Shown here one piece after another: positions 36,051 through 46,860 of a DNA stretch of 64,000 bases. The translations under genes and the position numbers were made by a program. The notes under the pieces were generated by a model. It worked only from the letters and a program-made list of their open reading frames with translations, made no database searches and was not told where the DNA came from. The DNA comes from Liquidambar formosana (taxonomy: Eukaryota > Streptophyta > Magnoliopsida > Saxifragales > Altingiaceae), in the NCBI GenBank assembly GCA_039720395.1, contig CM077828.1, positions 23,044,717-23,108,716 of the forward strand. The letters run 5' to 3'. The first letter of the stretch is position 1. Every line of letters begins with the position of its first letter.

Positions 36051-37647
36051 ATGATCATGCTCACCAGCATTACACCACCCATTGTTTTTTAAATATTGCC
36101 TCTTTTGTACCTTGATTATCCTTCACCATTTTCAATAGTCATTAGTTAATTAGTCTTGTTCAACTATCAAGTCCCATAGATTTTCATGCAATCCATATGC
36201 AGTTAAATTGGCCTGGATCTGTCCTTGCATTTTCATGGGGTTGCATCATAGAAGTTGGTGATACAACTTCAACGAGAAAATAAAACGCAAAACCAAAAAA
36301 AAAAAAAAAAAAACAAAGCAAAAACAAAAATAGAAGGAAGAAAAAAGACAAAGCAAAAAAAAAAAAAAAAAAAGAATAAAAAAAAAATTCAGAGTTTCAC
36401 CTATGTTGTGCTATTTCACAAGCTGAGAAGTTTTAATCTTTACTGGTTTCTAAGCTAGCAGCTTCGTCTGACCGATAATGGAACAATATAATGGCCAATA
36501 ATTGAATCTTTTTTCATATTAGTTTTGGTTCACCACATCTCTTCATTAAGGGATTATATTGTGCAGTTGGATTGTTAGTTCACCTGCTTTGTCGTTGCTT
36601 CAGCTCAATCTGCAACTAACATATAGTTTGACCTTCACTAAGATTGACCTTGGGGATAATCTTCCTATCAAGAGCGCACACACTCACACACACATGCACG
36701 CGCACACACAAGAGAAAAATGGATAGACCTAGGGGGAGAGGGCTGAAAGATGTTCACTAAAAGGGATAGAGACCTACCAGCATGGATATTCGAGGTATGA
36801 ATGAATGAAACTGGAATTTTCAAAGAGTTCTCATGAATTCGCAGCTTTGAACCTTTGATGTGGGATGGACCTGTTCTATCCACGAACCACGTATTAGAAA
36901 AAAGATGATGAGTGGAATGGTGCTGTAGGAATCTGTCACTTCTAATTGGATGGTCTAGCAATTGCTTCTACAAATTCTTCATAATATATTGTCTAAAATG
37001 CTCCGACTTTTGTGACTTTTTCATTATTCTCTTGTCTGGTTGCAAAGAGCACAAAGGAAAAATGAATCTTACAGTTGGTCGAGGTTTGAACGGAAGGCAG
37101 TCGTATGATATCATATTTGGTTTTCTTCTTCTTATTAACCAAATGGAGTATAAGTGCCTTAATGGCTTATCTCAAAATTTATTACATGTATGTCAAATTA
37201 TTTGCAAATTAACTATGAATATTCTGAGTGGTGCAGATAACTCCAGGATTAAACTTTTCCATTTTCTAATTTGAAAAAGAAAAAAAAAAAAAATTGTATG
37301 GTGTATTGCTTCTCTTCCAAAATTTCATAAAGTGTGTCGATTTTGCTGTGGATATTATCCTTCCCAACATCTTAACAAATTATCCCTCCCAACATCTCAA
37401 CTATGCCTGGGTGTCACCATTTTTTATTATTATTTTAAATGCATACTTCTCGATGACCTTGAATGTAATGGATATTTTCTTACTCGTACGTGTGCAGGCC
37501 TTCATGCTGAAAAGGGCGGCGGAGGAACCTCTTGGTCATGCAGCAGCCATCATTGCTGACGTGCTTGAGAATGCTGAAAGCAATCATGTGATCAATGCCT
37601 CACAGAAGCGGGCTCTTCTTCAAGAAATGGCACTAAAGCTGTCCTAG
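29437..37647 (+). CDS. Diacylglycerol kinase, plant cluster I (DGK1/DGK2-like)
   Basis: This enzyme phosphorylates diacylglycerol with ATP to make phosphatidic acid, a plant signalling lipid, at a membrane. Seven coding exons join in frame: 29437-30612, 31737-32103, 32760-32836, 34474-34593, 35180-35344, 35874-36011 and 37498-37647, giving 730 residues, close to Arabidopsis DGK1. A membrane segment ([20 protein letters not shown], about residues 27-46) is followed by basic residues. Two Cys/His-rich C1 domains follow (about 80-143 and 153-216; [41 protein letters not shown]). The catalytic domain starts at [15 protein letters not shown] (about 363), with the nucleotide-binding GGDGTVGW (421-428) and [10 protein letters not shown] (448-457). 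The accessory domain runs from [10 protein letters not shown] to HHGQAFMLKR, and the end is [11 protein letters not shown]. Only cluster I enzymes have the membrane segment plus C1 domains. No breaks were seen. Confidence 0.96.
33064..33101 (+). repeat. Poly-T followed by poly-G tract in a DGK intron
   Basis: About 15 T, a short GTTT interruption, then about 19 G, inside the intron between coding exons 3 and 4. Confidence 0.95.
34933..34965 (+). repeat. Poly-C followed by poly-A tract in a DGK intron
   Basis: About 12 C followed by about 21 A, inside the intron between coding exons 4 and 5. It is the reverse-strand form of the T-then-G tracts seen elsewhere in the window. Confidence 0.95.
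36018..36047 (+). repeat. CT microsatellite just after a DGK donor site
   Basis: About 15 CT units begin a few bases downstream of the donor that follows coding exon 6 (ending 36011). The proximity could affect splicing if the length varies. Confidence 0.9.
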
Positions 37648-38087
37648 TGGTCTTCTTTAGCCACTTCAATATATGTTAGCGTTCAGGGTTTTGACTGCAG
37701 TAGTTTTTTCTTTTTTGAATATATTTGTTTTTCGTTTTTTTGAATATATCACCACTTGCATCTCTTTTTCGAGTGTCAGATCATGTGGCTTTGATTGCTT
37801 CTAGCTGAAGCATGTGTATATGAACCTTGTTGGCATTAATATCAGAGGGAATTTCATTTATATATAAGAGGGAATTTTAATTTTTTTAATTGCAAAATGT
37901 GGAAAATGACCAGCTGAGAGAAAAATGATTTTATTTATTTATTTATTTTTTTCAGTCATCACATTATAGGTTCATTCACAATTGCTGAGAGGTAAGCATG
38001 TTTTTTCACCGATAGCGAAAGGGCTTTGGGTTTGTTCACTCAGTTCAGTTTTTGCATTAGGCTTCAGTTTACTGCATGATGTAATGT
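37648..38087. other. DGK 3' UTR and adjacent spacer
   Basis: AT-rich sequence after the stop codon, presumably 3' UTR in its first 200-300 bases. Nothing else recognised. Confidence 0.5.
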
Positions 38088-38102
38088 GAAGTAAATGAAT
38101 AG

Positions 38103-38270
38103 AGATAACCCGAATGGGTAGCCCAGTTGGTATGGGGCTTGCTTGGGATGAGTCGTAAACTCGAACATCATGGGTTCGACTCCTCTTGGTGTTGTCTAGT
38201 TAGGTTGGGAGTTCCACATCATAAAAAAAAAAAAAAATTTAAAAAAAGAAAAGAAAGGAAAAGAAAAAAA
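38103..38270 (+). mobile_element. tRNA-derived SINE with perfect target-site duplication
   Basis: The 168 bp body has a pol III box A-like GGGTAGCCCAGTTGG (38116-38130), a box B-like GGGTTCGACTCC (38172-38183) and an A-rich tail (about 38222-38270). The 15 bp direct repeat GAAGTAAATGAATAG flanks it exactly at 38088-38102 and 38271-38285. These are the hallmarks of a SINE copied by LINE machinery. The perfect duplication suggests a fairly recent insertion. It lies downstream of the DGK gene, in the same direction. Confidence 0.9.
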
Positions 38271-38439
38271 GAAGTAAATGAATAGGGAGGGGTATCATGT
38301 AGTCCAAATCCGTATACCGTGGAAGAGAGACTTTTGATACTAGTTAATGCGCTCATACTGTTCTTCATACTTACTAGCTGCGGTGAGGTAGTGGAATTAT
38401 GTTCATATATTTGGTTTACTTTATCATTTAACTAGGGTG

Positions 38440-38648
38440 AGGGCTGTAAGATGAGCCAAATTATTCAAGCTTGGTTCGATGATCTTGCTCGTAAGATAAA
38501 TGAGTGGAGTCTAATATTATTTTTCAGCTCGTTAAAAGCTTATATATGGAACATTACTTCGCCCAATAGACTCGTTTAAACTCAATTAATTTATCGAGCC
38601 AAGATGAAGTAGCTGGCAATTGACTTTGCTAGAGTCGTTTATAGCCCT
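38440..38648. mobile_element. Possible hAT-like MITE remnant
   Basis: The left end reads AGGGCTGTAAGATGAGCC and the right end, read inward, AGGGCTATAAACGACTC, forming an imperfect terminal inverted repeat. The interior has AGCTCG and CTCGTTTA words typical of small plant hAT-like repeats. No target duplication was found, so this is tentative. Confidence 0.4.
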
Positions 38649-38789
38649 AATTATATCTAAACAACAATAGTGAACATCTTTTAGTTAGCTAAGGCAAAAA
38701 AACAAAAAACACACCATGGCTGCATATGTACAATTGTATCCCCAGAGCTTGATAAGACTGGACGATACAATAGGTATGATCAACCCTAA

Positions 38790-39284
38790 CTAAATCCTTT
38801 GTTTATTCCTTACCAAGCCTTGTTTAATCTTCTTCCACAGCCGTGCCACAAACCCCCTACCACTCCTTGCACTTGCCCTTCTGTCCAGAGTTGCACAAGC
38901 CAACTGAGTGCACGAAACTTTCCTCGGCGCCTTTGCATTTTCTTTGTAAATGCTATCTAATCGTTGGCGGTAGAAGGGGGATTTCAAGTGGAACATGAGA
39001 GGCGATGAGGAACCGTTGGAACCTTTCATGGCCTTGTTGAGCTGATGGGTAACTGCTTGAAACTCATACGAGTCGTAGAGGGTGCTGCCGTTGTGCCAAG
39101 GACTCACCCTCCATATAGGGTTCAATGGCTGGAGGTTTAAATAGGTTGGAGGAGTCATGGATGACTGCTTGTCAGCTAAAATGGCCATCGATGGAGGTGG
39201 GTCTCTTTGGTTTGAAGCTTCTTCCATCTCTAGAGACCTTTTTTTGATGATGGGTGTTTTGGTTTTTCTCTTGGGTTCTTTCAT
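38790..39284 (-). CDS. Uncharacterised 164-residue plant protein, single exon
   Basis: I do not recognise a named family. The frame starts at an ATG at 39284 (MKEPKRKTKT); a second in-frame Met at residue 20 (MEEASNQRDPPPS) could also be used. The sequence is not low-complexity. It has a middle segment PLNPIWRVSPWHNGSTLYDS, then YEFQAVTHQLNKAMKG, PLMFHLKSPFYRQRLDSIYK, and a basic tail with VARLWKKIKQGLVRNK. There is no signal peptide or membrane segment, and the composition is basic overall. The mid-region and aromatic/basic tail look like a small conserved plant protein rather than a chance frame. A TTTATAG word lies about 60 bp upstream on the minus strand. Function is unknown. Confidence 0.7.
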   Translation of the reverse strand: MKEPKRKTKTPIIKKRSLEMEEASNQRDPPPSMAILADKQSSMTPPTYLNLQPLNPIWRVSPWHNGSTLYDSYEFQAVTHQLNKAMKGSNGSSSPLMFHLKSPFYRQRLDSIYKENAKAPRKVSCTQLACATLDRRASARSGRGFVARLWKKIKQGLVRNKQRI

Positions 39285-39539
39285 AGGTGGGGTTTTGAAT
39301 GGGTGGGAGTGTGCTTTGTAAGTAACGTGGTTTCTTTTTCATGCTATAAACAAGAAAATTTACATAGTTTCCTACGTCTTTGCTTGTGGCATTTTCTCAC
39401 ATGGAGCTTGGAGTGTCATTGTGGAGAATGTGGGGTGGAGTTTGGATTACATAGTTTCCTAAAACAGAGCAAATCACCCAGCTGTTGAGAAAATGCATCC
39501 AAGCCATGCCAACACAAATCCAACAAAACATAAAGGAAA
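39285..39539. promoter_or_regulatory. Upstream region of the uncharacterised gene
   Basis: Presumed promoter on the minus strand, with a possible TATA-like TTTATAG near 39343-39350. Nothing else is supported. Confidence 0.3.
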
Positions 39540-39775
39540 AAGTTTTTCTAAAATTTGTCATTTAAGTGGACCTTTTGAACATTTATAGTCTCTATTTTGG
39601 TAAAAATGAAATAGAGACGGTAAATGACCAAAAAATCTACTTAAATGATAAATTTTGGTTAAACTTTATTCTACAAAATTGTTCAAAATTATATTTTATA
39701 GTATATTGCACGGCTAGTTTTTATGAAAACTTTTTATATTTTTCGTAAAACGTTGAGAAATTTTTAATTAAAATG
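39540..39775. mobile_element. AT-rich fold-back MITE, third locus
   Basis: The left half contains AAAATTTGTCATTTAAGTGG and a TAGTCTCTATTTT word. The right half contains the inverse: GAAATAGAGACGGTAAATGA and CTTAAATGATAAATTTTGG. The similarity to the loci at 19500-19910 and 27235-27560 is clear, so the three form one family. Confidence 0.7.
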
Positions 39776-39961
39776 ATGTTTTAGAATTTAAAATGAAAGG
39801 TTTTAGAATATCTTAGAAGCCGAGTTTTGATCAATAGTTGAGGTAAGATGGGAATGGTTAAATAGAGTTTAGAGGCATGAAAAAAATAAAAAAATAAAAA
39901 AAACCCCGCCTATTGTAAACAAGGAAAGTTTAACAAAGGTTGGGAAGAAACTAGCTATAGG

Positions 39962-40300
39962 TAGGCCTATAAAACGAGTCAATTTATCCGAGATATGTTC
40001 AGTAAAAAGCTTGCCCAAGCTTGTACGTGAAATAAACGAATTAATGTCAAACAACATTTTAAGCTCGTTAATTTATTAAACCAAGCTCGAGTAGAGTACT
40101 ACTCGGCTCAATAAGCTTATTATGCTTTAAACAACCAAAATATTCGAATTGGCTTGAAATAGACTTGATAAAAAACTCGCTCGAGCTCGTTCGTGAAATA
40201 AACGAGTCAATCTCAAACATCATTTTAAATTCGTTAATTTAACAAGCCAAACTTGAACAGCCTACTACTCGACCCGACTTAACTCATTTACACACATATA
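39962..40300. repeat. Direct duplication within a hAT-like short repeat
   Basis: The phrase CTTGTACGTGAAATAAACGA (about 40020) recurs as CTCGTTCGTGAAATAAACGA (about 40187). Both are followed by a TCAAACANCATTTTAA word and GTTAATTTA. The ends (TATAAAACGAGTC on the left, GACTTAACTCATTTACAC on the right) are weakly inverted, as in small hAT-like elements. Confidence 0.5.
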
Positions 40301-40960
40301 GCTAGATGCCAATAGGTGACCATAGTGCCACTTGATGCGAAAAAAACCTTATAGTCCTAACTTTTCCCTAAAAGCATTCATTTTCCACCTGTCTTCACTC
40401 ATTTTTGAACCAAAATGTTCGAAATTCAATGCCAGACATAAAAACTATAAATTAATGCTCAAAATATCCTTTTAAAAAATTATCAAAAGATTAAAACCAA
40501 AAAAATGATATGAAAAGACCTACTTTGCCCCTTACAAAACCCTATTTAGCCAACATTCTCCAAATCTCACCAAAATTCATGGATAAACATCATAATTAGG
40601 CTTATCATATCAAAAACACAAGACTCGGATGAGAATCAAAGGTGAAACTGGGATTTTGGGGTTGAATTGGACTTGAAACTACAAATATGATGAACCTTAA
40701 TTAGAATTCTAAGGTACCAATCAGATCCTCAAGGAATTTTCTCTGTTCAAATTAGTGAACATTATTCGAAAATACCCCCTTTTCACTAAATTAACCTCTA
40801 GCAATAATATTTTTAAAAGTACATGACAAAATACAAACAGGCCGAAAGGCAGGGGCCAAAAAAAACCAAAGAAAAAGCTAATCATGATTGAATTGACTAC
40901 CAAAGCGATGAGCCTTGTTAAGGATAGAAGGAACACTTCCATTTCCCACTTAATAACCAC
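40301..40960. other. Spacer, nothing recognised
   Basis: AT-rich. Short open frames on both strands (for example 40721-40960 minus) show no domain. Confidence 0.45.
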
Positions 40961-40973
40961 CTCATTTTTTGTT

Positions 40974-41195
40974 GTTTTTTCTTCTTTTTTTTTTTGGTTT
41001 GACGGTCAGGGTGTCCTGGACCAGCTTGTATATACTTCAACTAAATCCCTTCCCGGGCGATCTTAAAGGTGCATTCCCCCATATCGGCTTAGTGCATTTA
41101 GGAATTAATTTTTGAAGTGTTCTCCAGAGGAATCGAAGTCAGGTTGATAGAATAGAGGAGTTCTCCTCCTACTAATTGGACTAACTCCCTTAGGT
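40974..41195 (-). mobile_element. Second SINE-like element, minus strand, with target-site duplication
   Basis: On the minus strand the element begins GGGAGTTAGTCCAATTAGTA (box A-like) and has GACTTCGATTCC (box B-like). It continues through ACACCCTGACCGTCAAACC to an A-rich tail. The 13 bp direct repeat CTCATTTTTTGTT flanks it at 40961-40973 and 41196-41208. The duplication is T-rich, so chance agreement is more likely than for the first SINE, but box A, box B and tail are in the right order. Confidence 0.72.
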
Positions 41196-41208
41196 CTCAT
41201 TTTTTGTT

Positions 41209-42083
41209 TTCATAACAATAGCTATTATGACTTAAAAAAATTGTCAAGATAATTTTATTTTATTTTTTGGTGTGAAAAATAAGAAAAGAAGGTGGCTCAG
41301 ATTGAGTTCTTATAGTTTCAACAAGATTGGTTAATGCTCGTCTAGTACTCCAATGCATGTTTTTGGAAATTACAGTTTTGTTTCCCCTAAAATACACGAA
41401 TTAACAATATTCATACTCTTCTGCTGGTTTCCTCCCCCTGCCTTCCTTTTTATTACGAGATCGCCCTAAATTGTTGTTCGATTATTAAATTATGACATTT
41501 TGCCCCCCCCCTTCCATCAAATTTGATGCCTATTTTTATCAAATTTAATGAATAGTTAATCCACTTATATGTAAAGATCAGTTTATGCATTAACTTAATT
41601 TAATAACATCATGTGATGCTCATATGGTCTGTTTAGGTCAAATTCTTTGTGGTCTGTTTCTTTTGAATTCTTTAACGGAAAACAAATGGAGAGAAGGCAA
41701 AATGTCACACTTTAATAGTTCAGGATTATTTGTTTAGTTTTGAAATTTAAAGGGTTTGTGAAGTTGACCTATAATTTATGGGATTCTGTGCAATTAATCC
41801 TTTCTACTATATAATGTAGTATTGACATTAACTATTTCCATAACCTGTTGCCCTATGACCTAGTGGTACTTGGGTGGGTTGGGGTGGGGGTTGTGGGTTG
41901 TGGGTGGTCTAAGAAAGAAAAACAAAGGGTGTCTGCTACAATCTCTTCGTCCCACACACACCAAACAACAAGGTTACTAGTCTTTTATGAACATACAAAT
42001 TCTTTTCACTTTCTTTGCATTTTCTTTGTAAATGCCATCAAAAAGTTCACTTGTAGAAGGGTATTTTAAGTGGCACCTTAAAT
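41209..42083. other. Spacer, nothing recognised
   Basis: AT-rich, with a short G/T-rich patch (about 41870-41912). No supported gene. Confidence 0.45.
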
Positions 42084-42214
42084 GGCACGTTTGTTTGGAT
42101 GGATTGGAGGGAATCGGAATGAAATGGAATAAGATTTTAATAATAAAAAATCGCTTTTACCATTGAAATCTCATTTCATTCCGATTCGCCTGATTTCATC
42201 CAAACAAATGTGCC
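42084..42214. mobile_element. Small Tourist-like MITE, diverged
   Basis: The terminal inverted repeats are GGCACGTTTGTTTGGATG on the left and GGCACATTTGTTTGGATG read inward from the right (17 of 18 match). TTA follows the right end, while the left flank reads AAT, so the target duplication is damaged or misjudged. End sequence and size suggest kinship with the element at 42618-42830. Confidence 0.65.
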
Positions 42215-42617
42215 TTAAAGGTGAAGGGAAGCTGTTAGACCCTTGAATGACTTTGATGGGCTAGTGGTAACAGCTAGGAGTCTAGGACCTAATAATAAGA
42301 GTCGTAAAGGGTCCAGCCATTGTGCTAGGGGCTCAGCCTCCAAATTAGGTTCATGGTCTAAAGAGTTGACATATCATGGAGTCCCTCCAATCTACTTGCT
42401 TTTCTATATAGAACAAATGGCCGAGGACCTTTTGGACCAGTTCCTTGGTCCCAAGTCTAATAGGCACTAGTCCACATCAAGGGTCTTGGAATCAAATTAA
42501 ATTGTGCAAAATTTACATGTCTAATTGATAATAATTTTTAAATTTTTATTTTGATAATAATTTTAGTTATAGAAATCAGAATTGTTTAACAACAATTTGT
42601 CTTTATTATTAAACTTA

Positions 42618-42830
42618 GGCCATGTTTGTTTAGCTGGAATGCAATGGATGGGAATGGAATGTGATTCCATACTTGAAGTAGTCTGAAATGAAAATGGATT
42701 TGAAATGGCTGTTTAAACACACTATTTGATTCCATTCCCATTCAAATTACCTCATCCAAACATGCTGTTTGGAATGAATTGGAATGAGATTCCATTCCAT
42801 CCATTCCATTCCAGCTAAACAAACATGGCC
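42618..42830. mobile_element. Tourist-like (PIF/Harbinger-type) MITE, 213 bp
   Basis: The terminal inverted repeats begin GGCCATGTTTGTTTAGCTGG and are perfect over 24 bp. Flanks are TTA on both sides (42615-42617 and 42831-42833), the 3 bp target duplication typical of PIF/Harbinger elements. The interior is partly palindromic, with GGAATGAGATTCCATTCC-like words. The perfect ends imply a young insertion. Confidence 0.9.
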
Positions 42831-43255
42831 TTAGTATGATTAGTTTTTCTTAGTTCAAGACTTTTGCCTTTCTACGTGACCCATATAAAATCATGCATTT
42901 ACCTCAATGGCCACAATATTTCTCTTCATGTGCATTGCACATGCTTGCCTCTGACTCTAAATTAACATGCCAAAACCCTACCTTTGCCTAATAAATAAGT
43001 TACCCAAGTAGTCTTCTAAATTGTCAAATATTATAGATTATAGCTGCCCTAGCAACTATTTAGAGAAATATATTTGATGGAAAAATCACGGCCGTGCAAT
43101 GTAAAGAAAGTGCAGTCAATATTTGTTAATTTAATAGAGTCAACCTACATATGTGCCTAATTTTATTGAAGTGTCCAAGGTTCTAATTAGGACAGCTAGC
43201 TATCCTTAAAATGACAGAAAAACAATGTACAAGTGCAATAGGTTTTGTGTGTCAA

Positions 43256-43600
43256 AGCATTTTCAATAGGGTTAACTATTTTTTTTAAAATAAGAGCTCC
43301 TTCTTATTTAGTTAAGGGAGTCAAGAGAGTTCTCCAACAGGGTTAGTTAAAATAAAGAATTTCTCATTCAAATGAGGGCTCCAACAAAGTTAGTTATTTT
43401 TTCCTCATGGGATTAACTATTTTTTTCTTTATTTTAGGCTTTTTAGCTAAGAGAGTCAAGAGGCCTAACTACATTTGGAGAGCCTCAAAGGACCTTAGCT
43501 ATTTTTTAGAGCTAGATAGCTAGCCTTTTGGAGATGCTAGTACTCTATTTTAGCTAAAAAATTGAAATAGTTAGCCTCTTGGAAATGCTCTCAATTGACA
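43256..43600. mobile_element. MITE with GCATTTCCAANAGG ends
   Basis: Left: AGCATTTTCAATAGGGTTAA then CTATTTT. Right, read inward: GAGCATTTCCAAGAGGCTAA then CTATTTC. The interior is full of TTAGCTATTTT and GAGAGTCAAGAG words. This end sequence is common in small plant DNA transposons. The target duplication was not resolved. Confidence 0.6.
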
Positions 43601-43633
43601 TTTTTTAAAAATCTTTATATATATATATAGAGA

Positions 43634-44020
43634 GTCCTCTTCTTATGAGGTTAATCTAACCTAACTTTGTGTTAGGTCACCCTCCAAAACTATACATGTG
43701 ATTCATATTTTACGTAACCAATCATTGGATTAGATAACTTTATCATGTAGGCGATGTATACTAAAAATTATATTGATTAGAGACTGATTGCTATTCGATC
43801 CAAAAATTACATTTTTTAATCAAAGACAATCACTCATTTTGGATATTTATGAATGAAATAGTTCTTAATCTCGAATCAATTTGATTTTTGGTATGCATGA
43901 CCTTTACATGAAGTAGATCTTATCCAACAGTTGATTTCATAAAATATGAATCACATGTATAGTTTTGGAAGATGACTTAACACAAAGTTAGGTTAGATTA
44001 ACTTCATAAGAAAAGGATTC
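43634..44020. mobile_element. Long fold-back element beside a TA microsatellite
   Basis: The arms are nearly identical over about 85 bp. Both carry TTAATCTAACCTAACTTTGT (left from about 43650) and AAAACTATACATGTGATTCA, and the similarity continues more weakly to the centre (about 43825). A TA tract (43616-43629) abuts the left end, and a degraded ATATGTGTATATA lies at the right end. It is related in sequence to the element at 53002-53390. Confidence 0.82.
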
Positions 44021-44812
44021 CATATGTGTATATAATGCTGACTTTATTAGCAAGGAATTAACCTACTGTGTTTTTTTTTTTTTTTTTTTTGTTTTTTGGT
44101 ACAAAGGAATTAACTATATATATATATATAATGCTGACTTTATCGGCAAGGAATTAACTATTTTAAAGCCACTTAACTGTAATAACTCATGGAGTAACTC
44201 ATAACAGAGCCAGTAACAACAAATCTTCATTTATGACTGAATTGCCTTTCTACTCTTTTCTATTGCTCATTCATTTTTAATTTTTAGTTTTTCAGTTTTA
44301 TTTTTGGGTACCAAAGGGATTTTTTTTTTTTTTGGGAAAGTAAATGTGGGAAAAATAGACCGTTATATGCATGCTCCCCATTTCTATTAATATGCGAGGA
44401 GATTATAGGCTAATAAAGGTTTCTATGTAGGATACATTCAAATTCAAATATTGGGCTCACTCACCTCTTGATATAGAACTATTAATGTCAATACCTATGC
44501 CTTAGGTAATAGAAGGTCCTGAGTTCAACTTCTTTTATTAGTTCAACTTCTTTTATTAGGTCAACTATCAGCCAGATTTCTTCAAGCATTAACATGTGCA
44601 GTTTCCTTCTCTGTGTTTAAGGATTAGTCAGATAAAAAGTTTGAATACCTCGTTGGCAATATATATCCAAGCTTATTGTTGGACTAATAAACTAATGTAC
44701 GGTTGGACATCCAATAGAAATTGGACTCCTATATATCATTATTTTTAGCATGTCTAACTAAATCTCATATGGTCATTAGACAATTTCGTGAAATGATTTG
44801 ATCGAGGTGAGG

Positions 44813-44848
<36 letters not shown>

Positions 44849-46829
44849 CAATGGCTTTGCTTCAAATGATGGATTTGTGCCTTCAAATACTACAAAAAAA
44901 ATAAAATAAAAGGGTTGAGACATTTAAATGAATCCTAGATGTGCACAACCAGTCGTTTGGTGGCATGTACATTTCTCAACTATCCATACTCCTATGACAA
45001 ACAAATCCAAACCTCAATGGGGTTGATGCTTAATTAGAAACAGGTAGTGGTTAGGGTTTACCTCTGTTCCAATTGTTGTTAGTATTAGAATAGGAAAATG
45101 CTGATAAAAAAAAATTAGCATAGGAAAATGTTGGCATAATACCTAAACCAAATCAATGGTCAATTAATTTGGAAACCAACCTACCACCAAACTTTTCAAG
45201 TGGAAGGAATTCAACTGCTAGGTCCTAGACTTTACCTATACCTCAACCCCACTGAGGCACCTCTAGGACTAACTTAATGCTGAGAGAGGGTAAGATAAAG
45301 GATAGGATTAGGATAGATTAGGGATTCTAATCTCTCCAATTGTATTAGAAAAAAATATTATTAAAAAAAAAATCGCATATGCTGCTATTTTCATAATGGG
45401 AATGGATAGTCAACTCATTTTAATTGGGAAAAAAATTATATCATTTACCATATAGAAATATATTTAATGCATGTTTGTAGATGGATGTGCATATCACTAC
45501 ATGGTTGTTTTGGACCAAACCAACCCAACTTGCACTCTTGCACCTATGTTGGTGGAATAAGTTTGATAGAATTTGGGGCCCTTAAGCGCCTGTGTGACTG
45601 CGTACTTTTGAACCAAAAATGCTTTTTCAAAACACTACTAAGAAATTTATAATTGTTTTTAGTGATTTTATGTTTCTGAAACAAAAGGTTAGAAAACAGA
45701 AACCTGGAACATCATATTATGTTATGTGAAAATATGTTGTTTTCAGGAAAAAAATTTCGGAAAACATTTTTCGAAAACACATTCCTAAAACCTTTTCTTT
45801 TTTTTTTTTCTTGCAATTTTGGCAACAAAAAACTATTTCCAAAGTACACATGAAACAGATTTTTTTTTTTTTTCCTCCTTGATTTTTTTATTAGATCAAT
45901 TTGAACCCATTGCATGTGTTTGATATTGGTTGCAAATACAACTAGACAACAATATTCTCAGGGAAAAAACCAAAAAACAAATAAACAAACAACTAGGCAA
46001 AGATATTGGATTAAATGGGATGCTGGTGGTTTTTGAAGTGTCAAAGCCATCCATGAGTAGTAAATTGAGGGATTTTTAAAAAATTTTCTAATACAGAAAC
46101 TAAGGCATTATTGACTTACATTTATGAGGAAAAGAAAAAGTCTACTTAGCCCACTGATCACAGATGAACATGCCCACCTAAATACATGAGTGGACATGCT
46201 GATGGCTGATGCCCACCAGGCACCAGTAGACTAAATAGCAAAACTTAATGAGAAAATATCCCACAAAAATATAAATAAATACATTTATGAGAATTGTTAT
46301 TGATGGAAATCTCTTCCAGCCCTAAAATGACAGTTCACAAAGTAATGAACTGTATCATTAATTTTTTTTTTGGCCACGTGGCACAAGCCCAATGCGTTTT
46401 TTTCCTTTTCTGCCTACGTGTCATTCTGTCACAGCTCTTCTAAAGATTTGGTCAACACTAGTGACATTTACTTCTTCTTTTTTTTTTTTTTCAATAAGCT
46501 AATGAATTACTCCCTGTTAAGGGAAAAAAGATTAATTACAGAATCACTCCAGCAGTCTCATTTACTTTCTTACTGCTTGAAAATTTTTAATCTTTATTTT
46601 AAGATTTTTTCCAAAACACTGCTGGGAGGAAATTCTGTTGGCTAATTAGTATCTGTGATTGAATGTGTATAATCTATATGGTATTATTATAAATATATTT
46701 ATTTGGTAATAATTTTTTTTTTGGGTAATAGTTTCATTTTATAGATATAATTGCTCTCATCTTATATATCTTGATACTATAAGATATATATGAATCTTCT
46801 TTTAATCTCATTATTCTATTTTTTTTCCC

Positions 46830-46860
<31 letters not shown>

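Noticed and set aside
36668..36961. 97-codon minus-strand frame in the last DGK intron
   Set aside because: It ends in a CA/CG repeat region and has no domain; the intron boundaries around it are well supported.
44450..44640. Possible third SINE with a GAGTTCAACTTC box B-like word
   Set aside because: No convincing box A, tail or flanking duplication; the TTCAACTTCTTTTATTAG phrase is just a short local tandem repeat.
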